A DNA stretch of 64,000 nt from assembly GCF_017104715.1 (NCBI RefSeq), contig NZ_JAAGPI010000001.1:434001-498000 (forward strand), read 5' to 3'. Positions 36,610 through 45,550 of the stretch are shown in pieces. A program made the translations under genes and the position numbers. The notes beneath the pieces are model-generated. The model saw only the letters and a list, made by a program, of their open reading frames with translations, was not told the DNA's origin and did no database searches. This DNA comes from Burkholderia sp. Ac-20365 (lineage in GTDB: Bacteria > Pseudomonadota > Gammaproteobacteria > Burkholderiales > Burkholderiaceae). Positions within the stretch are counted from its first letter, which is position 1. Each line of letters starts with the position of its first letter.

Positions 36610-37980
36610 ATGGCCAACGTCGCACAAGGCGTGACCGCCGCGCGAAAAACGCACATCCGCTACGGGATCGTTGCGATGCTGTTCTTCGTCACGGCCGTCA
36701 ACTATGCAGACCGCGCGACGCTGTCGATGGCAGGCACGTCGATGTCGAAAGATCTCGGTCTCGATGCCGTGGCCATGGGCTTCATCTTTTCCGCGTTTGG
36801 CTGGTCGTATGTGTTAGGCCAGTTGCCGGGCGGCTGGCTGCTCGACCGGTTCGGCTCGAAGCGCGTCTACGCGGCCAGCATTTTCATCTGGTCGCTGTTC
36901 ACGGTCATGCAGGGCACCGTGACCTATCTGAGCGTGTCGATCGCCGTGACCACGCTCTTCGCGCTGCGCTTTCTGGTGGGTTTGAGTGAAGCGCCGTCGT
37001 TTCCCGCCAATGGTCGTATCGTCGCTTCGTGGTTTCCTGCCGCGGAGCGCGGCACGGCGTCGGCCATTTTCAACTCTGCGCAATACTTCGCGACGGTGCT
37101 GTTCGCGCCGATCATGGGCTGGGTCACGCACCGTTTCGGCTGGCCGTACGTGTTCTATTTCATGGGCGCGGTCGGGATCGTCACGAGCCTCGTGTGGATG
37201 AAGACGGTTTATAGCCCGAAGGATCATCCGCGTATCAGCCGTGCTGAACTCGACCATATCAAGGAAGGCGGCGCGCTGATCGATATGGACGGGCCGAAAA
37301 AGCGTGCTGCAGTGAACGAGCCCGCAGCCGTCGCATCGACACAGGCCGCGAACGACGTGCCGAAATGGTCGTCCGTCAAGCAGCTGCTCAGCAACCGGAT
37401 GCTGCTCGGCGTGTATATCGCGCAGTATTGCATCACCACGCTCACGTATTTCTTCCTGACGTGGTTCCCGGTGTATCTCGTCAAAGAGCGTGGCATGTCC
37501 ATTCTCAATGCGGGCTTTGTCGCTGCGTTGCCGGCCGTGTGCGGATTCATCGGTGGCGTGCTGGGCGGCATCTTCTCCGACTTCCTGATTCGCAAGGGTT
37601 GCTCGCTGACCGTTGCGCGCAAGGTGCCGATCGTTGTCGGCATGCTGCTGTCGACCAGCATGATCGCGTGCAATTACGTGGATTCGTCGGCTGTCGTCGT
37701 GGCGATCATGGCGTTTGCGTTCTTCGGCAAGGGCTTGGGCGCGCTCGGCTGGGCAGTGGTCGCGGATACGTCGCCGAAACAGATCGCGGGTCTGAGCGGC
37801 GGCATGTTCAACATGTTCGGCAATGTGGCCGCAATCACGACGCCGATCATCATCGGCTATATCGTCAAGGCGACGGGTTCGTTCAGCGGCGCGCTGGTGT
37901 TCGTTGCGTGCAATGCGTTGATCGCGATTGTCAGCTATCTGGTGATCGTGGGAGAGATCAAGCGCGTTGAATTGAAGTAA
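36610..37980 (+). CDS. gudP: MFS glucarate/galactarate-type transporter (GudP/GarP-like)
   Basis: The 456-residue ACS-family protein matches E. coli GarP/GudP closely by eye: TAVNYADRATLSMAGT, FSAFGWSYVLGQLPGGWLLD, FLVGLSEAPSFPANGRIV, GTASAIFNSAQYF, ALGWAVVADTSPKQIAGLSG and GEIKRVELK at the end. It should import D-glucarate, galactarate or a related acid with protons. No glucarate dehydratase or aldolase genes are adjacent. A very strong Shine-Dalgarno sequence and a terminator make it a solo transcription unit. Confidence 0.88.
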   Translation: MANVAQGVTAARKTHIRYGIVAMLFFVTAVNYADRATLSMAGTSMSKDLGLDAVAMGFIFSAFGWSYVLGQLPGGWLLDRFGSKRVYAASIFIWSLFTVMQGTVTYLSVSIAVTTLFALRFLVGLSEAPSFPANGRIVASWFPAAERGTASAIFNSAQYFATVLFAPIMGWVTHRFGWPYVFYFMGAVGIVTSLVWMKTVYSPKDHPRISRAELDHIKEGGALIDMDGPKKRAAVNEPAAVASTQAANDVPKWSSVKQLLSNRMLLGVYIAQYCITTLTYFFLTWFPVYLVKERGMSILNAGFVAALPAVCGFIGGVLGGIFSDFLIRKGCSLTVARKVPIVVGMLLSTSMIACNYVDSSAVVVAIMAFAFFGKGLGALGWAVVADTSPKQIAGLSGGMFNMFGNVAAITTPIIIGYIVKATGSFSGALVFVACNALIAIVSYLVIVGEIKRVELK

Positions 37981-37988
37981 AGCCAACC

Positions 37989-38030
37989 ATGCCCGCGATG
38001 CCCGATTTGGATTTCGGGCTTCGCGGGCAT
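37989..38030. terminator. Hairpin after the gudP-like gene
   Basis: ATGCCCGCGATGCCCGA pairs with TCGGGCTTCGCGGGCAT, 17 bp with a single mismatch around an 8-nt loop. It sits 9 bp after the stop, between two converging genes. The T-tail is weak, so the strength is uncertain. Confidence 0.65.
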
Positions 38031-38049
38031 TGTCGTTTGAGTCAGCACT

Positions 38050-38946
38050 TCACCATACCGCCTGACTGGTAAGCGCAAACTGCTTCAACTGCGCATCGGC
38101 GGGAAGCGGCCCATTGCGCATCATCTTCTCGATGCTATCCACGTGCGGCAACCCGAGGCCTTCGAGCCACGAAGAAAGCCCGAACTCGACAGGCGTATCG
38201 ATACGCACGAACATGCCCGCATTCAGCGCCAGCCAGTGACTGATGAGCGCCTTCGCGCGGCTCGAATCGGGCGAATCCGGCGCAATTACTGGTCCGATCA
38301 CATGTCCGTCTCCGAACCGTCTGAACAGCGCGAAGCCGATCAGCTCGCCATCGCGATCCAGCGCAATGCCACTCGCGATATCGAGCAGCGCTGGCACCAG
38401 ATCCTGCCGGTCCAGCCCGCTCGCGCGTGTCGCGAGTTCGATGAGACGCGGCGCGTCGTTGACGCCAAGCGGGCGCAGCCGCTCGCCTGGTGGCAGTGAC
38501 ACGAGCGGCGGCTGAAACGCCGCGCCCTGATGCTGATGAATCGTGCCGATGCGCTGAAAGCCGAGCTTTTCGCTCAGCGACACGCCCGCCGGACTCGCAT
38601 GCATCAACAACGTGCGCGGGCCGAGATCTTCCATCAACAGTTCGATCAGCTTGCGTCCCACGCCGCTGCGCTGCCGCTCGGGCGCGACGATGATCATGCC
38701 GAGCGTCGCTGCCTCGCGTCCGAAGCGCCATGCGAACGCGGTGCCGATTACGCCGCTTGCATCCTCGGCGACGAAACCCTGGCCGAGGCGCGCCGCAAAG
38801 CGCCAGTCGTCGGGACGATGCCGCCATCTGACGGCGCTCGATAGCGCATGCCCCGCCGCGATATCGTCGGCGGTGAAAGGGCGATAGTCGATCACACCGT
38901 TGCCGTTTGGGTCGGACACGCCGGCCTCCTCGTTCTGAAGACACAT
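38050..38946 (-). CDS. Tandem GNAT-fold acetyltransferase
   Basis: The 298-residue protein has an N-terminal GNAT domain (GMIIVAPERQRSGVGRKLIE acetyl-CoA loop, then SLSEKLGFQRIGTI) and a C-terminal half (SLPPGERLRPLGVNDA onward, FGLSSWLEGLGLPHVDSI) resembling the second domain of two-domain GNATs such as the YitI/Acetyltransf_18 type. Substrate unknown. It converges with the transporter gene. Confidence 0.82.
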   Translation of the reverse strand: MCLQNEEAGVSDPNGNGVIDYRPFTADDIAAGHALSSAVRWRHRPDDWRFAARLGQGFVAEDASGVIGTAFAWRFGREAATLGMIIVAPERQRSGVGRKLIELLMEDLGPRTLLMHASPAGVSLSEKLGFQRIGTIHQHQGAAFQPPLVSLPPGERLRPLGVNDAPRLIELATRASGLDRQDLVPALLDIASGIALDRDGELIGFALFRRFGDGHVIGPVIAPDSPDSSRAKALISHWLALNAGMFVRIDTPVEFGLSSWLEGLGLPHVDSIEKMMRNGPLPADAQLKQFALTSQAVW

Positions 38947-38982
38947 ACCGTGACTCTCTCACTGTCCCGCGCGCATGACTAG

Positions 38983-39060
38983 GACGATCCTTCTGTCTTG
39001 CACGCATTCGCTCGCGCTGTAGATGATGCGCTGCAAAACGCGGAGTTCAGGCGACGATAA
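38983..39060 (+). pseudogene. Possible C-terminal remnant of a lost gene
   Basis: The frame reads DDPSVLHAFARAVDDALQ then NAEFRRR and TAA, a protein-like amphipathic C-terminus of 25 codons. It is preceded at once by an in-frame TAG and has no start codon, but it is followed directly by a terminator-like hairpin. The arrangement looks like the last codons and terminator of a gene whose body was deleted. The parent family is not recognisable. Low confidence. Confidence 0.25.
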
Positions 39061-39089
39061 CGCGTCAAATCTGCTGTGCGCGTTTTTTT
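39059..39089 (+). terminator. Intrinsic terminator with no intact upstream gene
   Basis: AACGCG and CGCGTT form a 6-bp stem around a 14-nt loop, followed by seven T residues, oriented to end plus-strand transcription. The only plus-strand gene just upstream is the 25-codon fragment, while the intact gene upstream (38050-38946) is on the other strand. Confidence 0.5.
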
Positions 39090-39158
39090 GTCGGTGAAAT
39101 ATGCCGCGGCCGTGAGCCTACGATTTCCAGCATCGAAGGCAATCGAGGACTCACGCAA

Positions 39159-40637
39159 ATGGACCGTTTCGATCCCACCGCGATCAACGTGCGCAGCGGA
39201 CATTTCATCGGCGGCGAATACGTCGATGAGCATGGCCCGCGTATCGACGTCGCGCGGCCATCCGATGGTGTTGTCTATGCATCGGTGCCCGTCGCCGGTG
39301 CTGACATGATCGACCGTGCCGTGCAGAACGCATGGACAGCATGGCGCACGAGCGGCTGGGCGCGCATGGCGCCGCGAGAACGTGCACGCGTGCTGCGTCG
39401 TTTTGCCGATCTCGTCGCCGCTGATGCACAGACACTCGCGCCGCTCGAAGCGCTCAGCTCGACGCGGCCCATTCGCGACGCATTCAACTGGGACGTGCCG
39501 TTCACCGCGGAAGGCATCCGTTTCTATGCGGAGTTCGCCGACAAGATTGGCGGCGACGTGGCCGCCACCGATCACGATCATCTTGGCATGACCATCGCCG
39601 AACCGTACGGCGTGATCGGCGCAATCGCACCGTGGAATTTCCCGCTCGTGATGGCGTCGTGGAAGATCGCGCCCGCGCTCGCAGCGGGCAACGCGGTTGT
39701 GCTGAAGCCCTCGGAGATGACGCCGTTCTCCGTGCTGCGGCTTGCCGAACTGGCCGTTGAAGCGGGCGTGCCGCCCGGCATTTTCAATGTCCTGCAGGGC
39801 GACGGACGCACGACAGGCGATGCGCTCGTGCGTCATCCGCGCATCGCGAAGGTGACGTTCACGGGTTCGACGCGCACGGGCGCCGCCATCATGGCCGCCT
39901 GCGCCGAAACGGGCACGAAGCCCGTCACGCTCGAATTGGGCGGCAAGAGCCCGCAGATCGTATTCGCCGACGCACCACGTATCGACGATGTCGCGCGCCG
40001 CATTGCGGCCGCCATTACGACGAACGCAGGACAGGTGTGTGTGGCGGGCTCGCGGCTGCTGGTCGAACGCCCGATGGCGGACGAGCTGGCCGACCGCATC
40101 CAGCGCATCTTCAGCGAACTGAAAGCGGGCGCAACCTGGACGCCGGATGCGACGTTGCCGCCGATCATCTCCGATCCGCAGGCGGCGCGCATTGAGGCGA
40201 TCGTGGAGCGCAGCGTGGCGAGCGGCGCGACCTTGCGCTGCGGCGGCCATCGCGCAGACGCGGCCACGCCGGGTGCCTTCTACACGCCAACGTTGCTCAC
40301 CAACGTCACGCAGCAAACGCCAGCCGTGCAGGAAGAAATCTTCGGCCCCGTGCTGACCCTGCAAACCTTCGACACCGAAGACGAAGCACTCGAACTCGCC
40401 GCGCATCCCGACTATGGCCTCGCGGCAGGCGTGCACACAGCCGACATCGGCCGCGCGTTGCGCATGGTGCGCGGCATCGAGGCGGGCACCGTATGGGTGA
40501 ACCGCTACGGCCGTACCAGCGATTTCATGATCCCGACGGGCGGCTACAAGCGCTCGGGCATCGGCAAGGACCTGGGGCGGCAGGCATACGAAGCGAACCT
40601 GCGTTTCAAGAGCGTGCTGATCGACGTGCGCGCCTGA
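39159..40637 (+). CDS. Aldehyde dehydrogenase family protein
   Basis: The 492-residue ALDH has IGAIAPWNFPLVMASWK, LELGGKSPQ (base Glu) and NAGQVCVAGSR (catalytic Cys), plus EEIFGPVLTLQTF. It is complete and NAD(P)-dependent by family. The best resemblance is to the gamma-aminobutyraldehyde/betaine aldehyde type, but the substrate is not determined. It lies 214 bp upstream of the HAD/flavoprotein/ABC operon on the same strand and probably oxidises an aldehyde made by that pathway (inference). Confidence 0.9.
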   Translation: MDRFDPTAINVRSGHFIGGEYVDEHGPRIDVARPSDGVVYASVPVAGADMIDRAVQNAWTAWRTSGWARMAPRERARVLRRFADLVAADAQTLAPLEALSSTRPIRDAFNWDVPFTAEGIRFYAEFADKIGGDVAATDHDHLGMTIAEPYGVIGAIAPWNFPLVMASWKIAPALAAGNAVVLKPSEMTPFSVLRLAELAVEAGVPPGIFNVLQGDGRTTGDALVRHPRIAKVTFTGSTRTGAAIMAACAETGTKPVTLELGGKSPQIVFADAPRIDDVARRIAAAITTNAGQVCVAGSRLLVERPMADELADRIQRIFSELKAGATWTPDATLPPIISDPQAARIEAIVERSVASGATLRCGGHRADAATPGAFYTPTLLTNVTQQTPAVQEEIFGPVLTLQTFDTEDEALELAAHPDYGLAAGVHTADIGRALRMVRGIEAGTVWVNRYGRTSDFMIPTGGYKRSGIGKDLGRQAYEANLRFKSVLIDVRA

Positions 40638-40851
40638 CGGACCAGGGCGAACCCTGACACGCGAAAAGCGCCGAAAACGCCGCCGCATAGTCTGCTGCCG
40701 ATGCCCCTCAAAACGCGTGGTTTGTGTCGTCGGACCCACTCGAATCGACGACCACCGCAGTTTTTGCACTGATTAAATTTTTCACAGGGATGCGATTCCT
40801 GTTTTCGCCACTGAACTCCCGATGAGTTCACAACACGATAGGACTGACACC

Positions 40852-41520
40852 ATGATCGATTTCGAGCCGAAGTACATCACGTTCGACTGCTACGGCACGC
40901 TGACGAAGTTCCGCATGGCCGATATGGCGCGCGAGATGTACGCCGACCGCCTGCACGGCGCCGAGCTGGAACAATTCGTTGCCTTCTTCTCGGGCTATCG
41001 CCGCGACGAAGTGCTCGGCGCATGGAAGCCGTATCGCGATGTGATCGTCAACGCGGTGCGCCGCACGTGCAAGCGCATGAACGTCGAGTTCAACGAAGCC
41101 GAAGCCGAAAAGTTCTACCTCGCCGTGCCGACGTGGGGCCCGCATCCGGACGTGCCGGAAGGTCTGTCGCGTCTGGCGAAGAAGTACAAGCTCGTGATCC
41201 TGTCGAATGCATCGAACGATCAGATCCAGAGCAACGTCGACAAGCTCGGTGCGCCGTTCCATCGCGTGTTCACCGCGCAGCAGGCGCAATCGTACAAGCC
41301 GCGCATGCAGGGCTTCGAGTACATGTTCGACCAGCTGAACTGCAACCCGGGCGACGTCCTGCACGTGTCGTCGAGCCTGCGCTACGACCTGATGACGGCG
41401 CACGACATGGGGATCAAGCACAAGGCCTTCGTCAAGCGCGGCCACGAACCGGGCACGCCGTACTACGAGTACTACGAAGTCGACACGATCGGCGATCTCG
41501 CCACGAAGCTCGGCCTCTGA
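40852..41520 (+). CDS. Haloacid-dehalogenase type II-like HAD protein
   Basis: The 222-residue protein has motif I as TFDCYGTLTKF, with nucleophile Asp12 and Tyr at +2, which is the dehalogenase signature and not the phosphatase one. LSNASND, SYKPRM (Lys) and HVSSSLRYDLMTAHDMG follow. Genuine L-2-haloacid dehalogenases share this set, but this subgroup is common beside amine oxidoreductase/ABC clusters and its real substrate is unknown. ATG 40852 is preferred to 40822. A 17-nt imperfect palindrome (40785-40801) lies upstream. It begins the module A operon. Confidence 0.83.
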   Translation: MIDFEPKYITFDCYGTLTKFRMADMAREMYADRLHGAELEQFVAFFSGYRRDEVLGAWKPYRDVIVNAVRRTCKRMNVEFNEAEAEKFYLAVPTWGPHPDVPEGLSRLAKKYKLVILSNASNDQIQSNVDKLGAPFHRVFTAQQAQSYKPRMQGFEYMFDQLNCNPGDVLHVSSSLRYDLMTAHDMGIKHKAFVKRGHEPGTPYYEYYEVDTIGDLATKLGL

Positions 41521-41549
41521 TTCACACTCCACACGCGCAAGGACACCCG

Positions 41550-42824
41550 ATGAAACTCGACTCCTACTGGCTCGATACCGCGCCCGCCGGCATTCAGGCG
41601 AGCGAAGGGCCCGTTGATGCGCATGTCGATGTCGCCGTGATCGGCGGCGGTTTCACCGGGTTGTCCGCGGCGCTCGCGCTCGGCAAACGTGGCGCGTCGG
41701 TGGCGGTGCTCGATGCGGGCCGGATGGGCGGCGGCGCGTCGGGTCGCAACGGCGGCCAGTGCAATACGGGCGTCGCGCAGGATTATGCGGCGCTGCGCGC
41801 GCAACTGGGTGTCGAACGTGCGCAGGGTTGCTATCGCGCGTATGCGGCGGCGGTCGATACCGTCGAGCGCGTGATTCGCGAAGAACGGATCGATTGCGAC
41901 TACCTGGCGTCGGGCAAGCTGAAGCTCGCCGCGAAGCCGCATCATCTCGCGCATCTCGAACAGACGGCCGAACTGATTCGCCGCGAAGTCGATCCCGATG
42001 TCGAGATCATCTCGCGCGACGCGATTCGCCGCGAAGTCGATTCGGATAGTTTCTACGGCGGCCTGCTGCAAAAGCATGGTGGCCAGATGCATATGGGCAA
42101 GTTCGCGGTCGGACTCGCGAACGCTGCCGTGCGCACGGGCGCGAAGCTGTTCGAGCATGCAGCGGTGACGTCGATCGCGAAGGATCACGGCGCGTATCGC
42201 ATCGATTCGGCGCGCGGCACGTTGCGCGCGGATCAGGTGCTGATCGCAACCGGGCCGTCACGTCATGGTCCGTTCGGATGGTATCGACGCAGGCTCGCGC
42301 CCGTCGGCTCGTTCATCGTGGTGACGGAACCGCTGCCTGCTGAACAGCTTGCGCGCCTGCTGCCTCAACGTCGCTCGTACACGACGAGCCGCCTGATGCA
42401 CAACTATTTCCGCATCACGCCCGATTCGCGTTTGCTGTTCGGCGGACGCGCGCGTTTCACCGCATCCGAACGGCCGTCCGATGCAAAGAGCGGCCGCATC
42501 CTGCAAGCGAATCTCGCACAAACCTTCCCAAGCCTCACGCATGCGCGCATCGACTATTGCTGGGGCGGCCTCGTCGATATCACGGCGGACCGTCTGCCGC
42601 GCGCCGGTCAGCACGACGGCATCTACTTTTCGATGGGCTACAGCGGCCACGGCACGCAGATGTCGACGCACATGGGCCAGGTGATGGCCGACGTGATCGG
42701 CGGCAATGTGGCGGCGAACCCGTGGCGCGATTTCGACTGGCCGGCCATTCCTGGACACACGGGCAAACCGTGGTTTCTGCCGCTGGTCGGCGCGTACTAC
42801 CAGATCAAAGACGTTTTCTACTGA
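41550..42824 (+). CDS. FAD-dependent oxidoreductase (DAO family), module A
   Basis: The 424-residue protein has a Rossmann FAD motif (VAVIGGGFTGLSAALAL, 29-45), MGGGASGRNGGQCNTGVAQ and the C-terminal YCWGGLVDITADRLPR plus FSMGYSGHGTQMSTHMG, the pattern of DadA/PuuB-like amine oxidases. It probably oxidises an N-substituted or primary amine, giving an aldehyde or keto acid plus reduced flavin. It starts 29 bp after the HAD gene, and the ABC transporter genes follow. Confidence 0.88.
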   Translation: MKLDSYWLDTAPAGIQASEGPVDAHVDVAVIGGGFTGLSAALALGKRGASVAVLDAGRMGGGASGRNGGQCNTGVAQDYAALRAQLGVERAQGCYRAYAAAVDTVERVIREERIDCDYLASGKLKLAAKPHHLAHLEQTAELIRREVDPDVEIISRDAIRREVDSDSFYGGLLQKHGGQMHMGKFAVGLANAAVRTGAKLFEHAAVTSIAKDHGAYRIDSARGTLRADQVLIATGPSRHGPFGWYRRRLAPVGSFIVVTEPLPAEQLARLLPQRRSYTTSRLMHNYFRITPDSRLLFGGRARFTASERPSDAKSGRILQANLAQTFPSLTHARIDYCWGGLVDITADRLPRAGQHDGIYFSMGYSGHGTQMSTHMGQVMADVIGGNVAANPWRDFDWPAIPGHTGKPWFLPLVGAYYQIKDVFY

Positions 42825-42905
42825 CGTTGCCTGCTGACGTCTCACACACAGACAGCCCGAAGCTGCCGATTGATTTCCCCATGACCATCTGACGCGGAGA
42901 GTTTC

Positions 42906-44525
42906 ATGAGCAACGATAAATCGCCTGAAGCAGTCGCCCACGCCGGCATCCGGCTCGAAGAGTTGACGCGGCGCGGCGCATCGCGGCGCGACGTCCTGCG
43001 CGCGCTGGCGGCAGGCGGAATGATGTCGCTGACGGGCGCAGGCCTGCTCGCGACGAGCGGCGCTGCGTTCGCTCAGCAGAGCAAGCCGAAGCAGGGCGGC
43101 AAGATTCGCGTGGCGACGCAGTCGGCTTCCGCTGCCGATACGCTCGACCCCGCCAAGGGCGCGCTCGGCACCGACTACGTGCGCGCCAATATGTTCTACA
43201 ACGGCCTGACGGAACTCGACTCGCACCTCGGCGCGAAAATGGCGCTGGCCGAATCGCTGGAAACGAAGGATGCGACCGTGTGGGTCGTCAAGCTGCGCAG
43301 CGGCGTGCAGTTCCATGACGGCAAGTCGCTCACGCCGAACGACGTGATCTACTCGCTGATGCGTCACAAGGATCCCGCCGTCGCATCGAAAGCGAAGACG
43401 CTTGCGGATCAGATCAAGGAAGCGAAGGCAACGGGCCCGAACGAAGTGACGATCACGCTCGTCGGTGCTAATGCGGATCTGCCCGTGATTCTCGCGACCT
43501 CGCACTTCCTGATCATCAAGGACGGTACGACCGACTTCAAGACGGCTGTCGGCACCGGGCCCTTCAAGCTGAAGGAATTTTCGCCCGGCGTGCGCACGGT
43601 GGGCGTGCGCAACGAGAAGTACTGGAAGCCGGGCATGCCGCATCTCGACGAGGTGGAGCTGATCGGCATCGGCGACGAATCGGCGCGTGTGAATGCGCTG
43701 CTTTCCGGCGACGTGCAACTGATTAACGCCGTCAGCCCGCGCTCGACGTCGCGTATCAAGGGCACGCCTGGCTTCTCCGTGCTGGAGACGAAGACTGGCC
43801 AGTACACGGACCTGATCATGCGCGACGAAGGCGGCATCACAGGCACAGCGGATTTCCGCCGCGGCCTCACGCATCTGATGGATCGCGAGCAGATTCGCCG
43901 CGCGGTGTTCCTCGGTTATGGCGCGATCGGCAACGATCAGCCTATCGATCCGACCAACAAGTACTACCTGTCCGGCCTGCCACAACGCGCATTCGACACG
44001 GACAAGGCGAAGTTCTATTTCCAGAAGGCGAAGCTCGGCAGCACGCCCGTACAGCTTTACGCATCGCCCGCCGCCGAAGGTTCCGTCGAAATGGCGATGC
44101 TGCTGCAACAGGTCGCGCCGCAAGCGGGCCTGAATCTGCAAGTGGTGCGCGTGCCGTCGGACGGCTACTGGTCGAATCACTGGATGAAGCATCCGCTCGG
44201 CTACGGCAACATCAACGCGCGCCCGAGCGCCGACGTGCTGTTCACGCAGTTCTTCAAGTCGGATGCACCGTGGAACGAGGCGAACTGGAAGAACCCGAAG
44301 TTCGACCAGATGCTGGTCGCCGCGCGCGGCGAGCCGGACGACGCGAAGCGCAAGCAGATCTACGGCGACATGCAGCAGCTCGTGCATGACGACGGTGGCG
44401 TCGGCATTCCGATGTTCCAGAGTTCGCTCGACGCGCACTCGTCGAAGCTCAAAGGTCTCGGCTCGATTCCGCTCGCGGGCCTGATGGGCTTCATGTTCGC
44501 CGAGAACGTCTGGCTCGACGCCTGA
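42906..44525 (+). CDS. ABC transporter periplasmic substrate-binding protein, peptide/opine type (SBP_bac_5)
   Basis: The 539-residue protein carries an N-terminal Tat-like signal (ASRRDVLRALAAGGMM, cleavage near AFAQQ) and the oligopeptide-binding fold: ADTLDPAKGALGTDYV, FHDGKSLTPNDVIYSL and GTGPFKLKEFSPGVRT. This family binds peptides, opines, nickel or glycosides, so specificity needs experiment. It lies 81 bp after the flavoprotein gene. A ribosome-binding site (GCGGAGAG) precedes the ATG. Confidence 0.92.
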   Translation: MSNDKSPEAVAHAGIRLEELTRRGASRRDVLRALAAGGMMSLTGAGLLATSGAAFAQQSKPKQGGKIRVATQSASAADTLDPAKGALGTDYVRANMFYNGLTELDSHLGAKMALAESLETKDATVWVVKLRSGVQFHDGKSLTPNDVIYSLMRHKDPAVASKAKTLADQIKEAKATGPNEVTITLVGANADLPVILATSHFLIIKDGTTDFKTAVGTGPFKLKEFSPGVRTVGVRNEKYWKPGMPHLDEVELIGIGDESARVNALLSGDVQLINAVSPRSTSRIKGTPGFSVLETKTGQYTDLIMRDEGGITGTADFRRGLTHLMDREQIRRAVFLGYGAIGNDQPIDPTNKYYLSGLPQRAFDTDKAKFYFQKAKLGSTPVQLYASPAAEGSVEMAMLLQQVAPQAGLNLQVVRVPSDGYWSNHWMKHPLGYGNINARPSADVLFTQFFKSDAPWNEANWKNPKFDQMLVAARGEPDDAKRKQIYGDMQQLVHDDGGVGIPMFQSSLDAHSSKLKGLGSIPLAGLMGFMFAENVWLDA

Positions 44526-44593
44526 GCCTGCCGCACTACCACGCGTGCCGCTGATTGGCGGCGCGCGGTTTCAAATGAAGGAGGCGATATCCG

Positions 44594-45550
44594 ATGAAAG
44601 CCCACGCGCAACGACTCATCGCCGCGCGCCTCGGTCTCGCGCTGCTCACGCTGCTGCTGGTATCGGCGATCGTGTTTGCGATCACCGGCCTGCTTCCCGG
44701 CGATGCGGCGCAACAGGCACTCGGCCAGGCCGCGACACCCGAACAGGTCGCCGCACTGCGCCATCAGTTCGGCCTCGATCAGCCCGCGCTGCAACGCTAC
44801 GTTCAATGGCTGATGCATGTGGTGAGCGGCAACTTCGGCACGTCGCTGTCGAACAATCTTCCTGTCAGTGAACTGATCGCGACGCGTTTGCCCAATTCGC
44901 TCGTGCTGGCGGGCCTCACTGCGCTCGTGTCGGTGCCCGTGGCGCTCGTGATCGGCATTCTGTCGGCGATGTTTCGCGGGTCGTTGCTCGACCGCGCGCT
45001 CAACGTGCTGACGCTGTCGACGGTGGCCGTGCCCGAGTTCCTGATTGCGACCATCGCTGTGCTGGTGTTTGCGGTGAAACTGCGCTGGCTGCCCGCGCTG
45101 TCGTATCTGTCCGAGGTGACGTCGTTCGGCGCGCTGCTGCGCATCTACGCGATGCCCGTGATGACGCTGTGCTGCGTGATCGTCGCGCAGATGGCGCGTA
45201 TGACGCGCGCGGCCGTGCTCGATCAGCTGAATGCTTCGTATGTCGAGATGGCATTGCTCAAGGGCGCTTCGCCGATGCGCATCGTGTTGCGCCATGTGCT
45301 GCCGAACACGATCGGCCCGATTGCCAACGCGGTTGCGCTGAGTTTGTCGTATCTGTTCGGCGGCGTGGTGATCGTCGAGTCGATCTTTAACTATCCGGGG
45401 CTCGCGAGCCTGATGGTCGATGCCGTCACGAACCGCGACATGCCGCTCGTGCAAGGCTGCGTGATGGTCTTCTGCGCGGCGTATCTCGCGCTCGTGCTGA
45501 TCGCCGACCTGTGTCAAATCATCTCCAACCCGAGGCTGCGTCAACGATGA
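44594..45550 (+). CDS. ABC transporter permease, DppB/OppB type
   Basis: The 318-residue permease has six predicted membrane helices, beginning LGLALLTLLLVSAIVFAITG, and the EAA-type loop (YVEMALLKGASPMRIVLRHV). It is the first permease of a dipeptide/opine-type importer. A Shine-Dalgarno GGAGG lies before the ATG. Its stop overlaps the next start (ATGA). Confidence 0.93.
   Translation: MKAHAQRLIAARLGLALLTLLLVSAIVFAITGLLPGDAAQQALGQAATPEQVAALRHQFGLDQPALQRYVQWLMHVVSGNFGTSLSNNLPVSELIATRLPNSLVLAGLTALVSVPVALVIGILSAMFRGSLLDRALNVLTLSTVAVPEFLIATIAVLVFAVKLRWLPALSYLSEVTSFGALLRIYAMPVMTLCCVIVAQMARMTRAAVLDQLNASYVEMALLKGASPMRIVLRHVLPNTIGPIANAVALSLSYLFGGVVIVESIFNYPGLASLMVDAVTNRDMPLVQGCVMVFCAAYLALVLIADLCQIISNPRLRQR

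Noticed and set aside
42258..44438. Open frame of 726 codons on the minus strand over the binding-protein gene
   Set aside because: Arg/His/Val-rich translation without recognisable domains. The plus strand holds an intact SBP_bac_5 protein.
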